Shown here: piece by piece, positions 12,088 to 22,942 of the stretch
How the letters are laid out: each line of letters starts with the position of its first letter
How positions within the stretch are numbered: position 1 is the stretch's first letter
Assembly (NCBI GenBank): GCA_037179385.1
Contig: CM074196.1
Span: 30,029,986-30,093,985 of the forward strand
DNA: 64,000 bases
Direction of reading: 5' to 3'
Source: Holothuria scabra
Taxonomy: Eukaryota; Echinodermata; Holothuroidea; Aspidochirotida; Holothuriidae
Made by a program: the position numbers and the translations under genes
Notes under the pieces: generated by a model
Database searches by the model: none
Told to the model about the DNA's origin: nothing
What the model saw: the letters and a program-made list of their open reading frames with translations, nothing else

Positions 12088-12260
12088 ACATCTTTAAGCG
12101 GAGCGCCACCATTGGTTGGCGCGGAGCCTAGAGAAAATTTCGAAAAATCAGACTCCTCAGATGATCGGAAAAAGCTTTTCCAGACTTATACGAAGAATCT
12201 AACAAGTCGCTCTCTTCTTTTGTCGTTTGCGATAAAATGCTAACTTCAAAATATGTTTCG
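12088..12260 (+). repeat. Dispersed copy of GCGGAGCGCC repeat
   Basis: AAGCGGAGCGCCACCATTGG, then a GGCGCGGAGC half, AAAATTTCGAAAAATC, a GATCGGAAAAAGC-like stretch and CTTATACGAAGAATCTAACA. It matches units of the tandem array at 3.9-4.9 kb. The Gmr1-like element inserted about 290 bp downstream. Confidence 0.7.
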
Positions 12261-12544
12261 CAACTTGCAAAGTGATCAGAGTGTATAACGCATTGACTGT
12301 GTACAAAGTGATCTAAAAACAGCTTCATGTGCACTGGAATGTACTGATCATAACACCCTCGCGTATACAAGAAAACATTCGATCTGCTGCGCGGCGAGGG
12401 CGTTTCTGTGGAACGCGGGTCCGGCCGGTTCATGCGACACTGACGAAATTTGGGTTAATTTGTTGCATGAAAATACGAACTTTGTATGAAAAGTATCTCA
12501 CAATTTCTTATTCTAGCAAAAATTTTGCCAAATTGGAAGTGGGC

Positions 12545-12549
12545 ATATC
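12545..12549. repeat. LTR element target site duplication (left), ATATC
   Basis: ATATC precedes the 5' LTR and recurs at 19645-19649 right after the 3' LTR. This marks a complete, unrearranged insertion. Confidence 0.9.
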
Positions 12550-13651
12550 TGTCACAGGTCACACTTAGTAATTATACCTTAATCGAGGGCGCCTTACCGA
12601 ATTCTCTCTTGTACTGTTTGTTTGTTCTAATCTTTGCAGTCAGTGAATTGCGGTATGCCGTGTTTTGTGTGTAGCCAGTACGTTGTATAGTATACGCTTC
12701 ACTGACTCGTACTATTTTGATACAGAGGCTAAAAGTGACGTCATAGGGAAACTCTACGGCGGGAACTTTAAATTTGCCTATGAGTAGCTTGATTTGAATG
12801 TGTTTAGCCAAATTTAGTTTAACAAAGGGTTTGGAGCTGCTTCTGGGAGAGGCAGGCATACCGAGGAGGGAAAAGAGGTGTGCGACGGCGAAGACGGCAG
12901 GGTAGTGGCGAACAGGGATAGCGTTGAGCAGGTAGGAGGGATAATGGCTTCTGCTAAGGAAAGGCAGCCGAATGTTTTGACGGGTTGGCGGTATCCCAAA
13001 GTTGGGACGGCAAACCGGACTGCACGAAAACAACGAGACTGTTTACTTCTCGTCCGAAATGTTTTAAAGGTGTGGTTATTTGCTGTAATTTGGAAGTATT
13101 GTGGACTGTTCAACCGTCAGTATGTATAAGCCATTCTGGTACCCTCTGTAGCCGTTTTTAGTGACACTCAACTATGTCATAACGGGTGCCGATATGTATG
13201 TGTATTAACTACCCAAGGACTGTGCCGATTCTCACATGTGAGTACAACCTTATGTTCCTGTGTCTTACTCGTTTAACGCCATAATGGAATGAACACATCT
13301 TATCATTGGTTTTGGATCACCTACGCCTTAGGGGGAGGAGGCCGTGACTGATTCTACTGTTGTGTACGGATAGTAAATTCGGGATGATGCTCTCGGTTTG
13401 AAACGCAGTTGACGTCTTATGATTCTTTTCCTAGAGGTCAACAACTCTCTATTCGGCTGTTCTAAGTTAATTGATTTAGGTATTTGAAGGAATTTTCGCT
13501 CTGACGTATAGTTAGAGTGACAGTGTGTAAATAAAAGTTTTTTTTTCTTTCAAAATGACCTGTAGTGTTGTGAGTCCTTATTGCTGCTCAGCCCAGGCTT
13601 TCGTCTTGTAAAAACGTTTAATCTACCTCCTTTCCAACGAACCTCGTGACA
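12550..13651 (+). mobile_element. 5' LTR of Gmr1-like Ty3/gypsy element
   Basis: A 1102-bp direct repeat starting TGTCACAGG and ending CTCGTGACA, thus with TG...CA ends inside a short inverted repeat. A TATAAG at about 13125 and an AATAAA at 13530-13535 are candidate promoter and polyadenylation signals. By eye it differs from the 3' LTR at about a dozen to fifteen positions plus one large gap, so the insertion is fairly young. Open frames on its minus strand recur in the other LTR only because the two are copies. Confidence 0.92.
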
Positions 13652-13654
13652 ATT

Positions 13655-13671
13655 TGGGGGCTCAGACGGGA
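13655..13671 (+). promoter_or_regulatory. Primer binding site, tRNA-Pro-like
   Basis: TGGGGGCTCAGACGGGA begins 3 bases after the 5' LTR. It resembles the classical proline-tRNA primer site, with two mismatches in the middle. Confidence 0.75.
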
Positions 13672-13824
13672 AAGGATGGAAAGCGTTCGAATTATGTATT
13701 TCTAAAAGATGACCCCCCCCCCCTAAAAATTTCCGGTTTCAAGACTTGGTAGCTTGGCAGCAATCTAGGACCTTTTGTGTATTGTGCATGCTATTGTTGT
13801 TTGTTCAAAGGTTGACGTTTGACT

Positions 13825-14163
13825 ATGATTTCTCGAATTTCATTGGTAGTCCTTGCCTGTTATGCAATTTGCTACGTTAATTCATATTCGTTAGATTTTC
13901 TATCAAGTAGTAATTTCACCCTACCCAAAATGGAACTCGACAATTATATAAAGCAGGGTAAAGCAATGGGGTATGAAGGTGAAGAATTAAGTAAGTTTGT
14001 AAGAGATAGAGAAGAGAGAGACGAACGTCAAAGGCAACGAGAACATGAGAAAGAAATGAAGGAATATGACCTTCAGATTGCACAACAAAAAACAGACCCG
14101 AATGATTCTTGGGCTGAAAGTAAAACAGATTGGAAAAAAAATTCCAAAGTTGCCTGTGTTTAA
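13825..14163 (+). pseudogene. Gag N-terminal segment (frameshifted from the main frame)
   Basis: This frame carries MELDNYIKQGKAMGYEGEEL (ATG at 13930), followed by a highly charged Glu/Arg/Gln helix, typical of the start of gypsy Gag proteins. An upstream ATG at 13825 would add a hydrophobic leader-like stretch, perhaps by chance. The frame leaves the Gag register at an 8-A run (14134-14141). There the +1 frame continues into the rest of Gag, so a one-base slip, either mutation or programmed frameshift, separates the two. Confidence 0.7.
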
Positions 14164-17100
14164 TGAGGGAAAAGATAACATGGACTCGTACTTAAAGAGA
14201 TTCGAAAGGTATGCTACCAACATGGGATGTAAAAAGGAAAAGTGGGCGTTGCCATTAAGCACTCTGTTAACTGCCAAAGCCTTAGAGGTATATTCTAGAT
14301 TGTCTGATGACGTGGCAAATGATTATGATAAGCTTAAAGCTGCTTTACTACGTAGATATGAATTACATGAAGAAGGATTCAGACAGAAATTTAGGAAGTC
14401 AAAACTCGACTCAAGTGAAACGTATTCACAGTTTGCTGAACGAATAAGAGGGTATCTGAACAGATGGATCGAAATGGGATCCGTAAATAAGGATTACGAA
14501 GGTGTTTGTGATTTAGTGATACGTGAGCAGATTATAAATGTCTGCCACAAAGATCTCTGGTTGTATCTGAGGGAAAGAAACCCCAGATCTGTGAAAGAAA
14601 TGGTTGCTCTGGCTGATACGTATCAGGTGGCACACAGTGGGGGCACTGACAAAACGTTCGGCAAGGGTAACAGTAAAGTCCAGTCGACGTCTGATACCTT
14701 AACTAGTTCCTTAACATCATATGATTCAGATCAGAAGCAAAGGGGTCATAAAGCTGTTAGGTGTTTCAACTGTAACGGCAGGGGTCACCTAGCACGAGCA
14801 TGCCCTTCCCCAAAGACTGATAACAGTAACAAGACAGCAGGGTTAAAGGTCACAGAGTCTCAAACTAGTCAGAAAGAGACAACTGTCAGTCAGCAAATGG
14901 TTGGATTGTGTGTTAGTGTTAATAGTGAAATTTACGAGTACTCGAGACAACCTGGCAGATATTTTCAGCAGAAAAGTGATCCTGAACTGCCTGTAATAAG
15001 TGCTGTGTGTACAAATGATAACATGCCAGTGACACCAGGGTTTGTTGGTAGACAGAAGGTTACTGTACGGAGAGACAGTGGTTGCAGTACAGTTGTTGTG
15101 AGAAAGACGTTTGTTAAGTCTGATGAGTATACTGGTACAACAAAAAAGTGTGTCTTACTTGATGGTACCATCCTAGATGTACCTGTAGCAACAATTTCAA
15201 TAGATACGCCTTTCTGTGTTGGACAAGTACAAGCCTTAGTTATGGCTAGTCCTATTTACGACTTAATTGTAGGCAATATTCCTAATGTACGAGAACCTAG
15301 CTCTCCAGACCCGGACTGGGTCCCCACAGAGTTGAATAAGGGTATGTATGGTGAAGTGGGAGCTGTGGAAACACGTGATCAGGTTGCTAAGCGGCAGAAA
15401 CCATACTCGCCCCTAAAAATTGGCGCAGAGTCTACTAGTAATGTAACAAAAGAGGAAGTGCGTGAAGCACAAAAGAAAGATCCTCAATTGGCTAAATTAT
15501 GGGACCTGGCAAAGACTGGGGCACCGAAAGTTAATATAAGTGGAGCTAAGGTAACGTTTATGGTGAAAAGTGGTATGTTGTACAGGAATTATGTTTCACC
15601 CAAAGTAGACTATGGGAATGCACGTAACCAGCTGGTAGTTCCAAGCAGCTATCGAAACGAAGTCATGAAGTTAGCCCATGACACCCCCTTAGCTGGTCAC
15701 TTAGGAACGAAGAAGACTACTGACCGCATTTTGTCAAGTTTCTACTGGCCGGGTGTACATGACGACATTCGTAGATATTGTTTGTCTTGTGAAATTTGCC
15801 AACGTACTGTACCCAAGGGAAGTGTAGGACGAGTACCTCTTGGCACAATGCCGTTGATCGACACACCTTTTAGGAGGGTTGCAGTTGATCTGGTTGGTCC
15901 AATCACACCCATTACTGAAAGGGGTAATAGGTACATACTTACTTTGGTCGACTACGCAACACGCTACCCTGAGGCGGTGGCTTTGCCAAAAATAGAGAGC
16001 GAGAGGGTGGCTGAAGCCTTGTTTGAGATATACACGAGAGTAGGTGTACCACAAGAAATTCTAAGTGACATGGGAACTCAATTCACATCCGAAGTTATGA
16101 AGGAGGTTGGTAGGTTGCTTACTCTGAAACAGTTAACTACGACCCCTTATCATCCGATCTGCAATGGGCTTGTGGAGCGGTTCAATGGGGCCCTAAAGAA
16201 AATGCTGCGCCGCATGTGTGTGGAACGTCCCTCTGACTGGGACCGTTACCTCCCTGCCCTATTATTTGCTTACCGAGAGGCACCACAGGAAAATTTGGGG
16301 TTTTCCCCGTTTGAGCTGATGTATGGGCGAACAGGGAGGGGGCCCTTAACTATCCTTAAGGAACTTTGGTCAGGTGAAGTTGATCATGAAGAAGTGAAGA
16401 ACACTTATCAATATGTGGTTGATTTAAGAGAACGCTTGGATAGAACATGCCAAATGGCCCAGGAGGAGTTAAGTAAGGCATCAAAACGATACAAGAAGTA
16501 TTATGATGCTCGTACAAGAGATCGTAAGTTTTCGCTAGGGGACAAGGTACTTGTTCTTCTACCTACCGAGTCTAACAAATTATTGATGCAATGGAAAGGG
16601 CCATATGCCATTGTTGAGAGGGTTGCTAATCATGATTACAAAATCAAAATGGGTACAAAGGTCAAGACCATTCATGCAAATCTCTTTAAAAAGTATGTGA
16701 GTAGAGATGAAGATGACGTGAAAGTTTCAGTGTTGGAAATGCAAAAGATTTGCTCATGTGTAATTTCATTTGATGACGATGTTGAAAGACAATGTAATAA
16801 TGAGATGTTCAAGGATTATGGTGAAATGGAGTGCGGCGAATTAGCCGATAAGGTGGCATTAGACTTACCTTCTGTTACTCCCAATGAGAATGTTGATGAT
16901 GTTAAAGTTAGCGATGAACTGCATTCGCAGCAAGTGAGAGAGGTTAAAAGACTTCTACATGTGTTTCACGATGTCCTAACAGATGTACCTGGTAGAACAA
17001 ATGTAATTCAGCATACCATTCATCTCACTTCTCAGGTACCTGTTCGAAGTAAACCTTATCAAGTACCACATGCAATGGTTGACAGTGTTAAAAGTGAAAT

Positions 17101-17440
17101 ACAGAGTATGTTAGATATGGGGGTGATTGAGCCCTCGACGTCGCCACATGCGTCACCAGTCGTTCTCGTCCGTAAGAAGGACAATAGTATTCGGTTTTGC
17201 GTAGACTATCGAAAATTGAATAGGATCACTGTCTTTGATCCCGAACTGATACCGAACATTGACAGTCTAATGGTTAAAATAGCTAAGGGAAAGTTTTTCT
17301 CAAAATTCGATCTTAGCAAGGGATACTGGCAGGTCCCGGTTGCCATTGAAGACAAGGAGAAGACAGCTTTCATAACTGTCGAAGGGTTATTTCAGTTCAC
17401 GGTTTTACCTTTCGGCCTTGTGAACGCTCCGGCAGTCTGA
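14066..17440 (+). pseudogene. Gmr1-like Gag-Pro-Int-RT polyprotein (interrupted in RT)
   Basis: Structural and enzymatic polyprotein of a gypsy-class retrotransposon. Domains in order: Gag core (residues about 28-190); zinc knuckle C233-C236-H241-C246; aspartic protease with DSGCS at 337-341 and an IYDLIVGN end; integrase with H538/H545/C575/C578 zinc finger, DD35E core D608, D668, E704, and a GPY module (about 843-862); then the first half of reverse transcriptase with FCVDYRKLN and the first catalytic Asp, D1082 (FDLSKGYWQ). The integrase precedes reverse transcriptase, the reverse of usual gypsy order and the hallmark of Gmr1-type elements. The frame stops at 17438-17440 just after FGLVNAPA, where a short deletion-like frameshift separates it from the rest of RT. 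True initiation is probably upstream in the other frame. Confidence 0.9.
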
Positions 17441-18300
17441 TGATGCGTAGAGTGCCGGGAGGAATCGAGCACACCGTTAATTACATAGATGATATACTAA
17501 TTTTCACGCAGACATTTGAGGAACATTTGGAAGTTATAGAGAAAGTTCTTAAAAGGCTGAGAACGGTTGGACTCACGGCGAGACCCTCAAAGTGCTCAGT
17601 CGGTTTTAAGACGTTAGAATTCTAAGGACACATAGTGGGCCAAGGAATCCTTCAGCCAAATGAGGCCAATATGAACAAAATTTTGGAAGCTAGCAGGCCA
17701 ACTACAAAGAAACAGGTTCGGTCCTTCCTTGGGATGGTAGGATACTACCAAAAATTCATTCCAAATTATGCTAGCATAGCAGCCCCATTGAGTGACCTCA
17801 CTAGGAAGGGGAACCCCGAAAAGGTTGAATGGGGAGAAGCACAAGAAACCGCTTTCAATACTCTGAAGTCTCGTGTTACCTCTGCCCCAATTCTGCATCT
17901 TCCTGATCTGCAGGAAACGTTCATTCTGAGAACCGACGCCTCTGACGTAGGACTAGGTGCGGTGCTGATGCAACATCACGATGGTATTAAGTTTCCTATA
18001 TGTTACGCGAGCAAGAAATTGCAACCACGAGAGAAAGCATATTCTATTGTAGAAAGAGAGTGCCTTGCTCTGGTGTGGGCAGTGAATAAGTTTTATGTGT
18101 ACTTGTATGGGAAAGAATTTGTTTTTGAAACTGACCATCATTCACTTTCATATATATCGAAAGCTAAGTTAAATAATGCAAGAGTAATGAGATGGGCATT
18201 AAGCTTGCAACCCCATCGGTATGTAGTAAAAGCAATTAAGGGTATGGATAACGTAAGCGCTGATTTTCTGAGCAGATGTCCAAAAGAAACTGGTGACTAA
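17440..18300 (+). pseudogene. RT C-terminal half and RNase H of the Gmr1-like element
   Basis: Continues the polyprotein in a shifted frame. The YIDD catalytic box lies at 17482-17493. An in-frame TAA at 17623-17625 interrupts just before the thumb region (GILQPNEANMNKI). RNase H follows, with TDASD (about 17935), VERE (about 18053), ETDHHS and SADFLSR retaining the acidic catalytic residues. Counting the upstream frameshifts, the element carries at least two lesions in pol and is probably not autonomous. The frame ends at 18300, 40 bp before the polypurine tract, so there is no room for an envelope gene. Confidence 0.88.
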
Positions 18301-18340
18301 TTATGTGTTCCCTGTGGTGTTAAGATATTAGAAGCATCTT

Positions 18341-18354
18341 TTAGAAGGGGGTGG
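18341..18354 (+). promoter_or_regulatory. Polypurine tract
   Basis: TTAGAAGGGGGTGG lies immediately upstream of the 3' LTR, where plus-strand priming occurs in LTR elements. Confidence 0.8.
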
Positions 18355-19644
18355 TGTCACAGGTCACACTTAGTAATTATACCTTAATCGAGGGCGCCTT
18401 ACCGAATTCTCTCTTGTACTGTTTGTTTGTTCTAATCTTTGCAGTCAGTGAATTGCGGAATGCCGTGTTTTGTGTGTAGCCAGTACGTTGTATAGTATAC
18501 GCTTCACTGACTCGTACTATTTTGATACAGTGGCTAAAAGTGACGTCATAGGCAAACTCTACGGCGGGAACTTTAAATTTGCCTATGAGTAGCTTGATTT
18601 GAATGTGTTTAGCCAAATTTAGTTTAACAAAGGGTTTGGAGCTGCTTCTGGGAGAGGCAGGCATACCGAGGAGGGAAAAGAGGTGTGCGACGGCGAAGAC
18701 GGCAGGGTAGTGGCGAACAGGGATAGCGTTGAGCAGGTAGGAGGGATAATGGCTTCTGCTAAGGAAAGGCAGCCGAATGTTTTGACGGGTTGACGGTATC
18801 CCAAAGTTGGACGGCAAATCGGACTGCACGAAAACAACGAGACTGTTTACTTCTCGTCCGAAATGTTTTAAAGGTGTGGTTATTTGCTGTAATTTGGAAG
18901 TATTGTGGACTGTTCAACCGTCAGTATGTATAAGCCATTCTGGTACCCTCTGTAGCCGCTTTTAGTGACACTCAACTATGTCATAACGGGTGCCGATATG
19001 TATGTGTATTAACTACCCAAGGACTGTGCCGATTCTCACATGTGAGTACAACCTTATGTTCCTGTGTCTTACTCGTTTAACGCCATAATGGAATGAACAC
19101 ATCTTATCATTGGTTTTGGATCACCTACGCCTTAGGGGGAGGAGGCCGTGACTGATTCTACTGTTGTGTACGGATAGTAAATTCGGGATGATACTCTCGG
19201 TTTGAAACGCAGTTGACGTCTTATGATTCTTTTCCTAGAGGTCAACATCTCTATTCGGCGAGCCGTATCTAACGGTTTTATTCTATACATACGCGGGACC
19301 GTCTGAGACACCGCCATCTAGAAGACTCGCGAATACAGGATACACAGTCGCGGCAACTTCCGGTTTCGCGAATCGCGACCAATGCCAGACACACGCAAGA
19401 GAAGGGACCGAAACGAGATAAGTTAAGTTAGGTTAAGTAAATTGTACTAAGTTAATTGATCTAGGTATTTGAAGGAATTTTCGCTTTGACGTATAGTTAG
19501 AGTGACAGTGTGTAAATAAAAGTTTTTTTTCCCTTTCCAAATGACCTGTAGTGTTGTGAGTCCTTATTGCTGCTCAGCCCAGGCTTTCGTCTTGTAAAAA
19601 CTAAAAAGGTTTAATCTACCTCCTTTCCAACGAACCTCGTGACA
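18355..19644 (+). mobile_element. 3' LTR of Gmr1-like element, with about 183 extra bases
   Basis: Starts and ends like the 5' LTR (TGTCACAGG ... CTCGTGACA). It is 1290 bp, 188 longer. Most of the difference is a segment at 19260-19442 (GAGCCGTATCTAACGG ... AAGTTAGGTTAAG) absent from the 5' copy. AATAAA is at 19515-19520. Either the 5' LTR lost this segment after insertion or the 3' LTR gained it. Confidence 0.92.
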
Positions 19645-19649
19645 ATATC
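19645..19649. repeat. LTR element target site duplication (right), ATATC
   Basis: Exact repeat of 12545-12549 directly after the 3' LTR. Confidence 0.9.
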
Positions 19650-20209
19650 ATTTCATCAAATTCCCCCAGTTTCATCAAATTTCCCCAAATTATTTTCCAG
19701 GGCGATAACTTGCCTCCCCCCAGCAGCTACACCACGGTACCCTGAATGTAGCATTGAAAAACTTACAATTTTTCTTTTACGTATCTGCCAAAATAAAAAC
19801 GTATCATCGTCTTTTACATTTTCGGGAATAATAAAAATAAATTGCGACACATTCGGGAAGCCTATAACCTCATCCTGTTTTCAAATCTTGCTCAAAGAAT
19901 GCCCAAATTGGCCGATTATCTGTATCCTTTCAAAAATTTACCCAAAAATTAACAAACAAGCAAACAAACAAACGAAAGAACGTACAAACAAACAAACAAA
20001 CAAACAAACAAGTGAGCCAACGGGCAACCATGTGCAACGAGTTTCCTTGCTGAATGTATTGGACTCTGCTATTATTTCATTAGTTCATAGACAATAAACA
20101 ATTAAATATAGGTGAAGTTTCCCTGTTACTTCGGTGACCCGTGCCTGTTAGCAATGAATTTTGCCTATTTCCAGTTTCTAATCTTTAGGTACAGATACAG
20201 ATATAAGTA
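19650..20209. other. Intergenic DNA with AAAC microsatellite
   Basis: No gene. TTTCATCAAATTYCCCC is repeated twice at about 19651-19690. An (ACAA)n tract runs from about 19950 to 20010 and explains the Lys/Gln/Thr/Asn-rich frame there. Confidence 0.6.
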
Positions 20210-20590
20210 CATCTGAGTGACTGTGACCATACCCGACCAATGACCTACATCAGAAACCAGAAAGTCCAAAGGCTTAGCGATTCCTTGCCGAAAGGAAGAT
20301 TCAGGTAATTCTACCTTTTGATGGCTGGTGACCCATGATGATTTCTGACCCCCAATACAATTCGGGTTCTTTTCTCAACAATATTAGCTGCGTCCACACT
20401 CCACAGACAAAATATGAAACTCTTCGACTTCCCCATTTGAATGTATCTTTTCCATTTGACATTTGAACGTTGGTGACCTTGTGTGACTTCTGATCTCAAG
20501 TTCTTACTTTCATTGTGTTTAACGCGATTTTTCAAAATGCACATCTGGTGAAATCACATGACCTTTGACCTCCGCCAAAAGAATAGCCTT
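20210..20590. repeat. TGACCT-rich dispersed repeat (copy 1)
   Basis: Diverged copies of the GGTGACC...TGACCTTTGACCTCC family, also at 24.2, 37.7 and 54.3 kb. An exact TGACCTTTGACCTC lies at 20559-20572. Confidence 0.6.
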
Positions 20591-20659
20591 CAGTCAGAGC
20601 TGTAGCCAGGCAAGGTACTGGGGGGGGGGGGGCAAAAGTCTTTTCGCTCAGGCAACATG

Positions 20660-20899
20660 CACTCTAAAAAATATTTACACGATTTTGTTTAAAAATTAGG
20701 ATACTCACGAAAATGAGTATTTCTACTCGAAATAAGTGAGTACTTCAACTCAATTTGTGTAAAATTTTGCACAAATTCAGCAATTTGTGTAAAATTTTGC
20801 ACAAATTCAGTTGAAGTACTCACTTATTTCGAGTAGAAATACTCATTTTCGTGAGTATCCTAATTTTTAAACAAAATCGTTGAAATATATTTTGGAGTG
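20660..20899. mobile_element. Foldback MITE, 240 bp
   Basis: Ends CACTCTAAAAAATATTT (left) and the near reverse complement ending TTTTGGAGTG (right). From about 20682 to 20751 and about 20810 to 20879 the arms are almost perfect inverted copies (GATTTTGTTTAAAAATTAGG and CGAAAATGAGTATTTCTACT). The centre holds two tandem 30-bp units CAATTTGTGTAAAATTTTGC plus ACAAATTCAG, each itself palindromic. No coding capacity. Confidence 0.85.
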
Positions 20900-21464
20900 T
20901 GAGCGAAATGTTAAAAAAACTTAAAACTCTCTAAGGGGTCTTAAAAACTTGAAAAATAGAAAAAGTGAAATGAGTTACGAAGATTTGTGACTCGTTCGGG
21001 CCACTAATGGAACATTTTTTCCTCATTCCCACTTAATTCATAACGGTAGTAAAACAGCGCCCAAAATGGTAAAATACTCTGGTGAAGGTTAAAAAAGTTC
21101 TAGGATGTTTTCAATTGCCCGTGGACCCCGCCGATAGCATGCATGGTCTCGCGCTTCGCACTCGGTAACGCCTTCTGCGCCATGAGGGTGTCTAACAGTG
21201 CCCCCGGGCTCCATAAAATGAAAAGTTTGGCGACGTCACAGCCTTTGAGGTCAAACTATTTTGCCACCAATTAAGACATAAGGTATTTTGAACGAAATAA
21301 TGACTACAGTCACAACGTGTGAGAAACCGGTTGTGACAGCATAGCACCATATGCAGGGTAGTTGCCATTGATCAGTCCTGAAATTTTCAAAGGGTCGTAT
21401 TCAGATAAATTTTGCGGTCCATTGAAAAATATAAAAAAAGAAAAAACGAAACGTCGAGATGTTT
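20900..21464. other. Intergenic DNA without recognisable gene
   Basis: No gene or clear repeat boundary. A short GC-rich stretch (GCGCTTCGCACTCGG) lies near 21151. Confidence 0.5.
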
Positions 21465-21501
21465 AACCAGGGAGGTGCTATCTAATAACACCTCCCTGGT
21501 T
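21465..21501. repeat. Dispersed GGGAGGTG hairpin (copy 1)
   Basis: AACCAGGGAGGTG and its exact reverse complement are separated by 11 bases (13-bp stem). Related hairpins occur at 56572-56605 and 58518-58543. Confidence 0.75.
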
Positions 21502-21624
21502 TATCGACCACGGCGCTTGATCTGAATTGGAAATATTGTTTTGAAACAGTGCGGCGACCATAAAAATGTGCTGCCCAATGGTGAATAGTCCATTTGAACA
21601 AACGATAAAGAAACTAACCCAGTA

Positions 21625-21632
21625 ATTCTGCA
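21625..21632. repeat. hAT-like target site duplication (left), ATTCTGCA
   Basis: ATTCTGCA precedes the CAGTGGCG end and is repeated exactly at 22935-22942. Confidence 0.9.
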
Positions 21633-22934
21633 CAGTGGCGTAGCCACGTGGGGGGGGGGGGGGGGTGGAGGGGCCTACACCCCCAGATTTTCTTCAGCCC
21701 CCCAGATCTTTTGCGTCCTGATAAAGTAATTGAAAAAAAAAAAAATGTTTTAACGGAAATAAACTTTGAAGTATTTCCTTCAAAACAGTAAATATATAAA
21801 ATGTGTAAATATTAAAAAAAACAAAAAAAAAAACAAAACATGGATGAATGTGTGTAAAACACATATTTTGCGCCCGTATGAAATCAAGTAATAACTTCAA
21901 AATGCCTACTTTCACTAAATTAGATACCGTTTGTGATCTGCATCGTCGTTTATTGCATTTCACTTCGAAGATGAAACGAAAGTCTCGACGACAAACTTTA
22001 ATGTGACTTTGTTAGGTTAGCACCCTTTCTTCCTTTCGGTTGGCTGATTGATTTACTGAAAATAAGGCAATCGTACACTGGAGAAAACTCTGACACGACC
22101 ATTCCTATACTTTATCGTAAACAAAATATGCCGTACTAGCAGGTAAGGGTGAGGTACTGCTTTCGGATAATTCATCCCTTCCATCCTTACCAAGTAGGCC
22201 TATGTCGTGCCTCACTCCTGCCCATGACAAGTGCCACTGTGGGACGATTTTTTTGACAAGCGCTCTTTTTACTGATTGGCACTGGCGTCCGGGGGATTTG
22301 TAAAATGTCCACAAGGTCCAGATTTCATGTGTTTCCCACATGACCCATACTTCTGCCTTGCGGTTCAATTATTTTGAGAAATTTATTCGTAGTATTGTAA
22401 TTTTGACTACGTAATGTACCGATGAACAAATACTGCACCATTTTGCACATTGTTTCTTTGGTAGTATGTGTGTCTTTTGCAAAATCTCTACAAAAACCAA
22501 AATTATTTTGATATTTTCCATGCTCCCAAAAAGGGAAAATCCTAACACTTAGGCCTATAATCAGTTCAAAGTTTTGCCAAACATAGCAATATTTTGCATC
22601 TAGGAAATCTAACGCAAAGAAAGTTTCTCAGAGGGGGACACAACTACTTTTGGTTTTCCTGCTAAAGGGTAAGGCACTGCCTTAGGTAAGATGAAATCCA
22701 TTCAAATATTGCCGCATTTGCGGCTAGGTATATCCAGTTTAAAACACATGGGAAGTGTCGTTTCCGGCCATCTGGAGGGGTTTTAAAAAATTTTTCTTGT
22801 ACGCTCCGCGCCATCTGATGGTGGCGCTCCGCTAAGATAGTCTTGCCGTGTCTGACCCTCGGAGGTACCAGGCCCCCCACTTGTTACCTAGCCCCCCCCC
22901 CCCCCAAAAAAAATCCATCCTGCCTGCGCCACTG
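21633..22934. mobile_element. Non-autonomous hAT-like transposon, 1.3 kb
   Basis: The ends are inverted: CAGTGGCGTAGCCACG then a G run on the left, and a C run then CCTGCCTGCGCCACTG on the right. They are flanked by a perfect 8-bp duplication, the size made by hAT transposases. No transposase frame is present. Inside, at about 22735-22870, lies a minus-strand copy of the GCGGAGCGCC repeat, so that repeat was either carried by the element or inserted in it. Confidence 0.85.
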
Positions 22935-22942
22935 ATTCTGCA
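22935..22942. repeat. hAT-like target site duplication (right), ATTCTGCA
   Basis: Exact repeat of 21625-21632 after the right terminus. Confidence 0.9.

Noticed and set aside
12572..13033. 153-codon minus-strand frame in the 5' LTR, also present in the 3' LTR
   Set aside because: Presence in both is explained by LTR identity; no homology and antisense to the element.
18300..18354. Envelope gene in the LTR element
   Set aside because: Only 40 bp lie between the RNase H stop and the polypurine tract.
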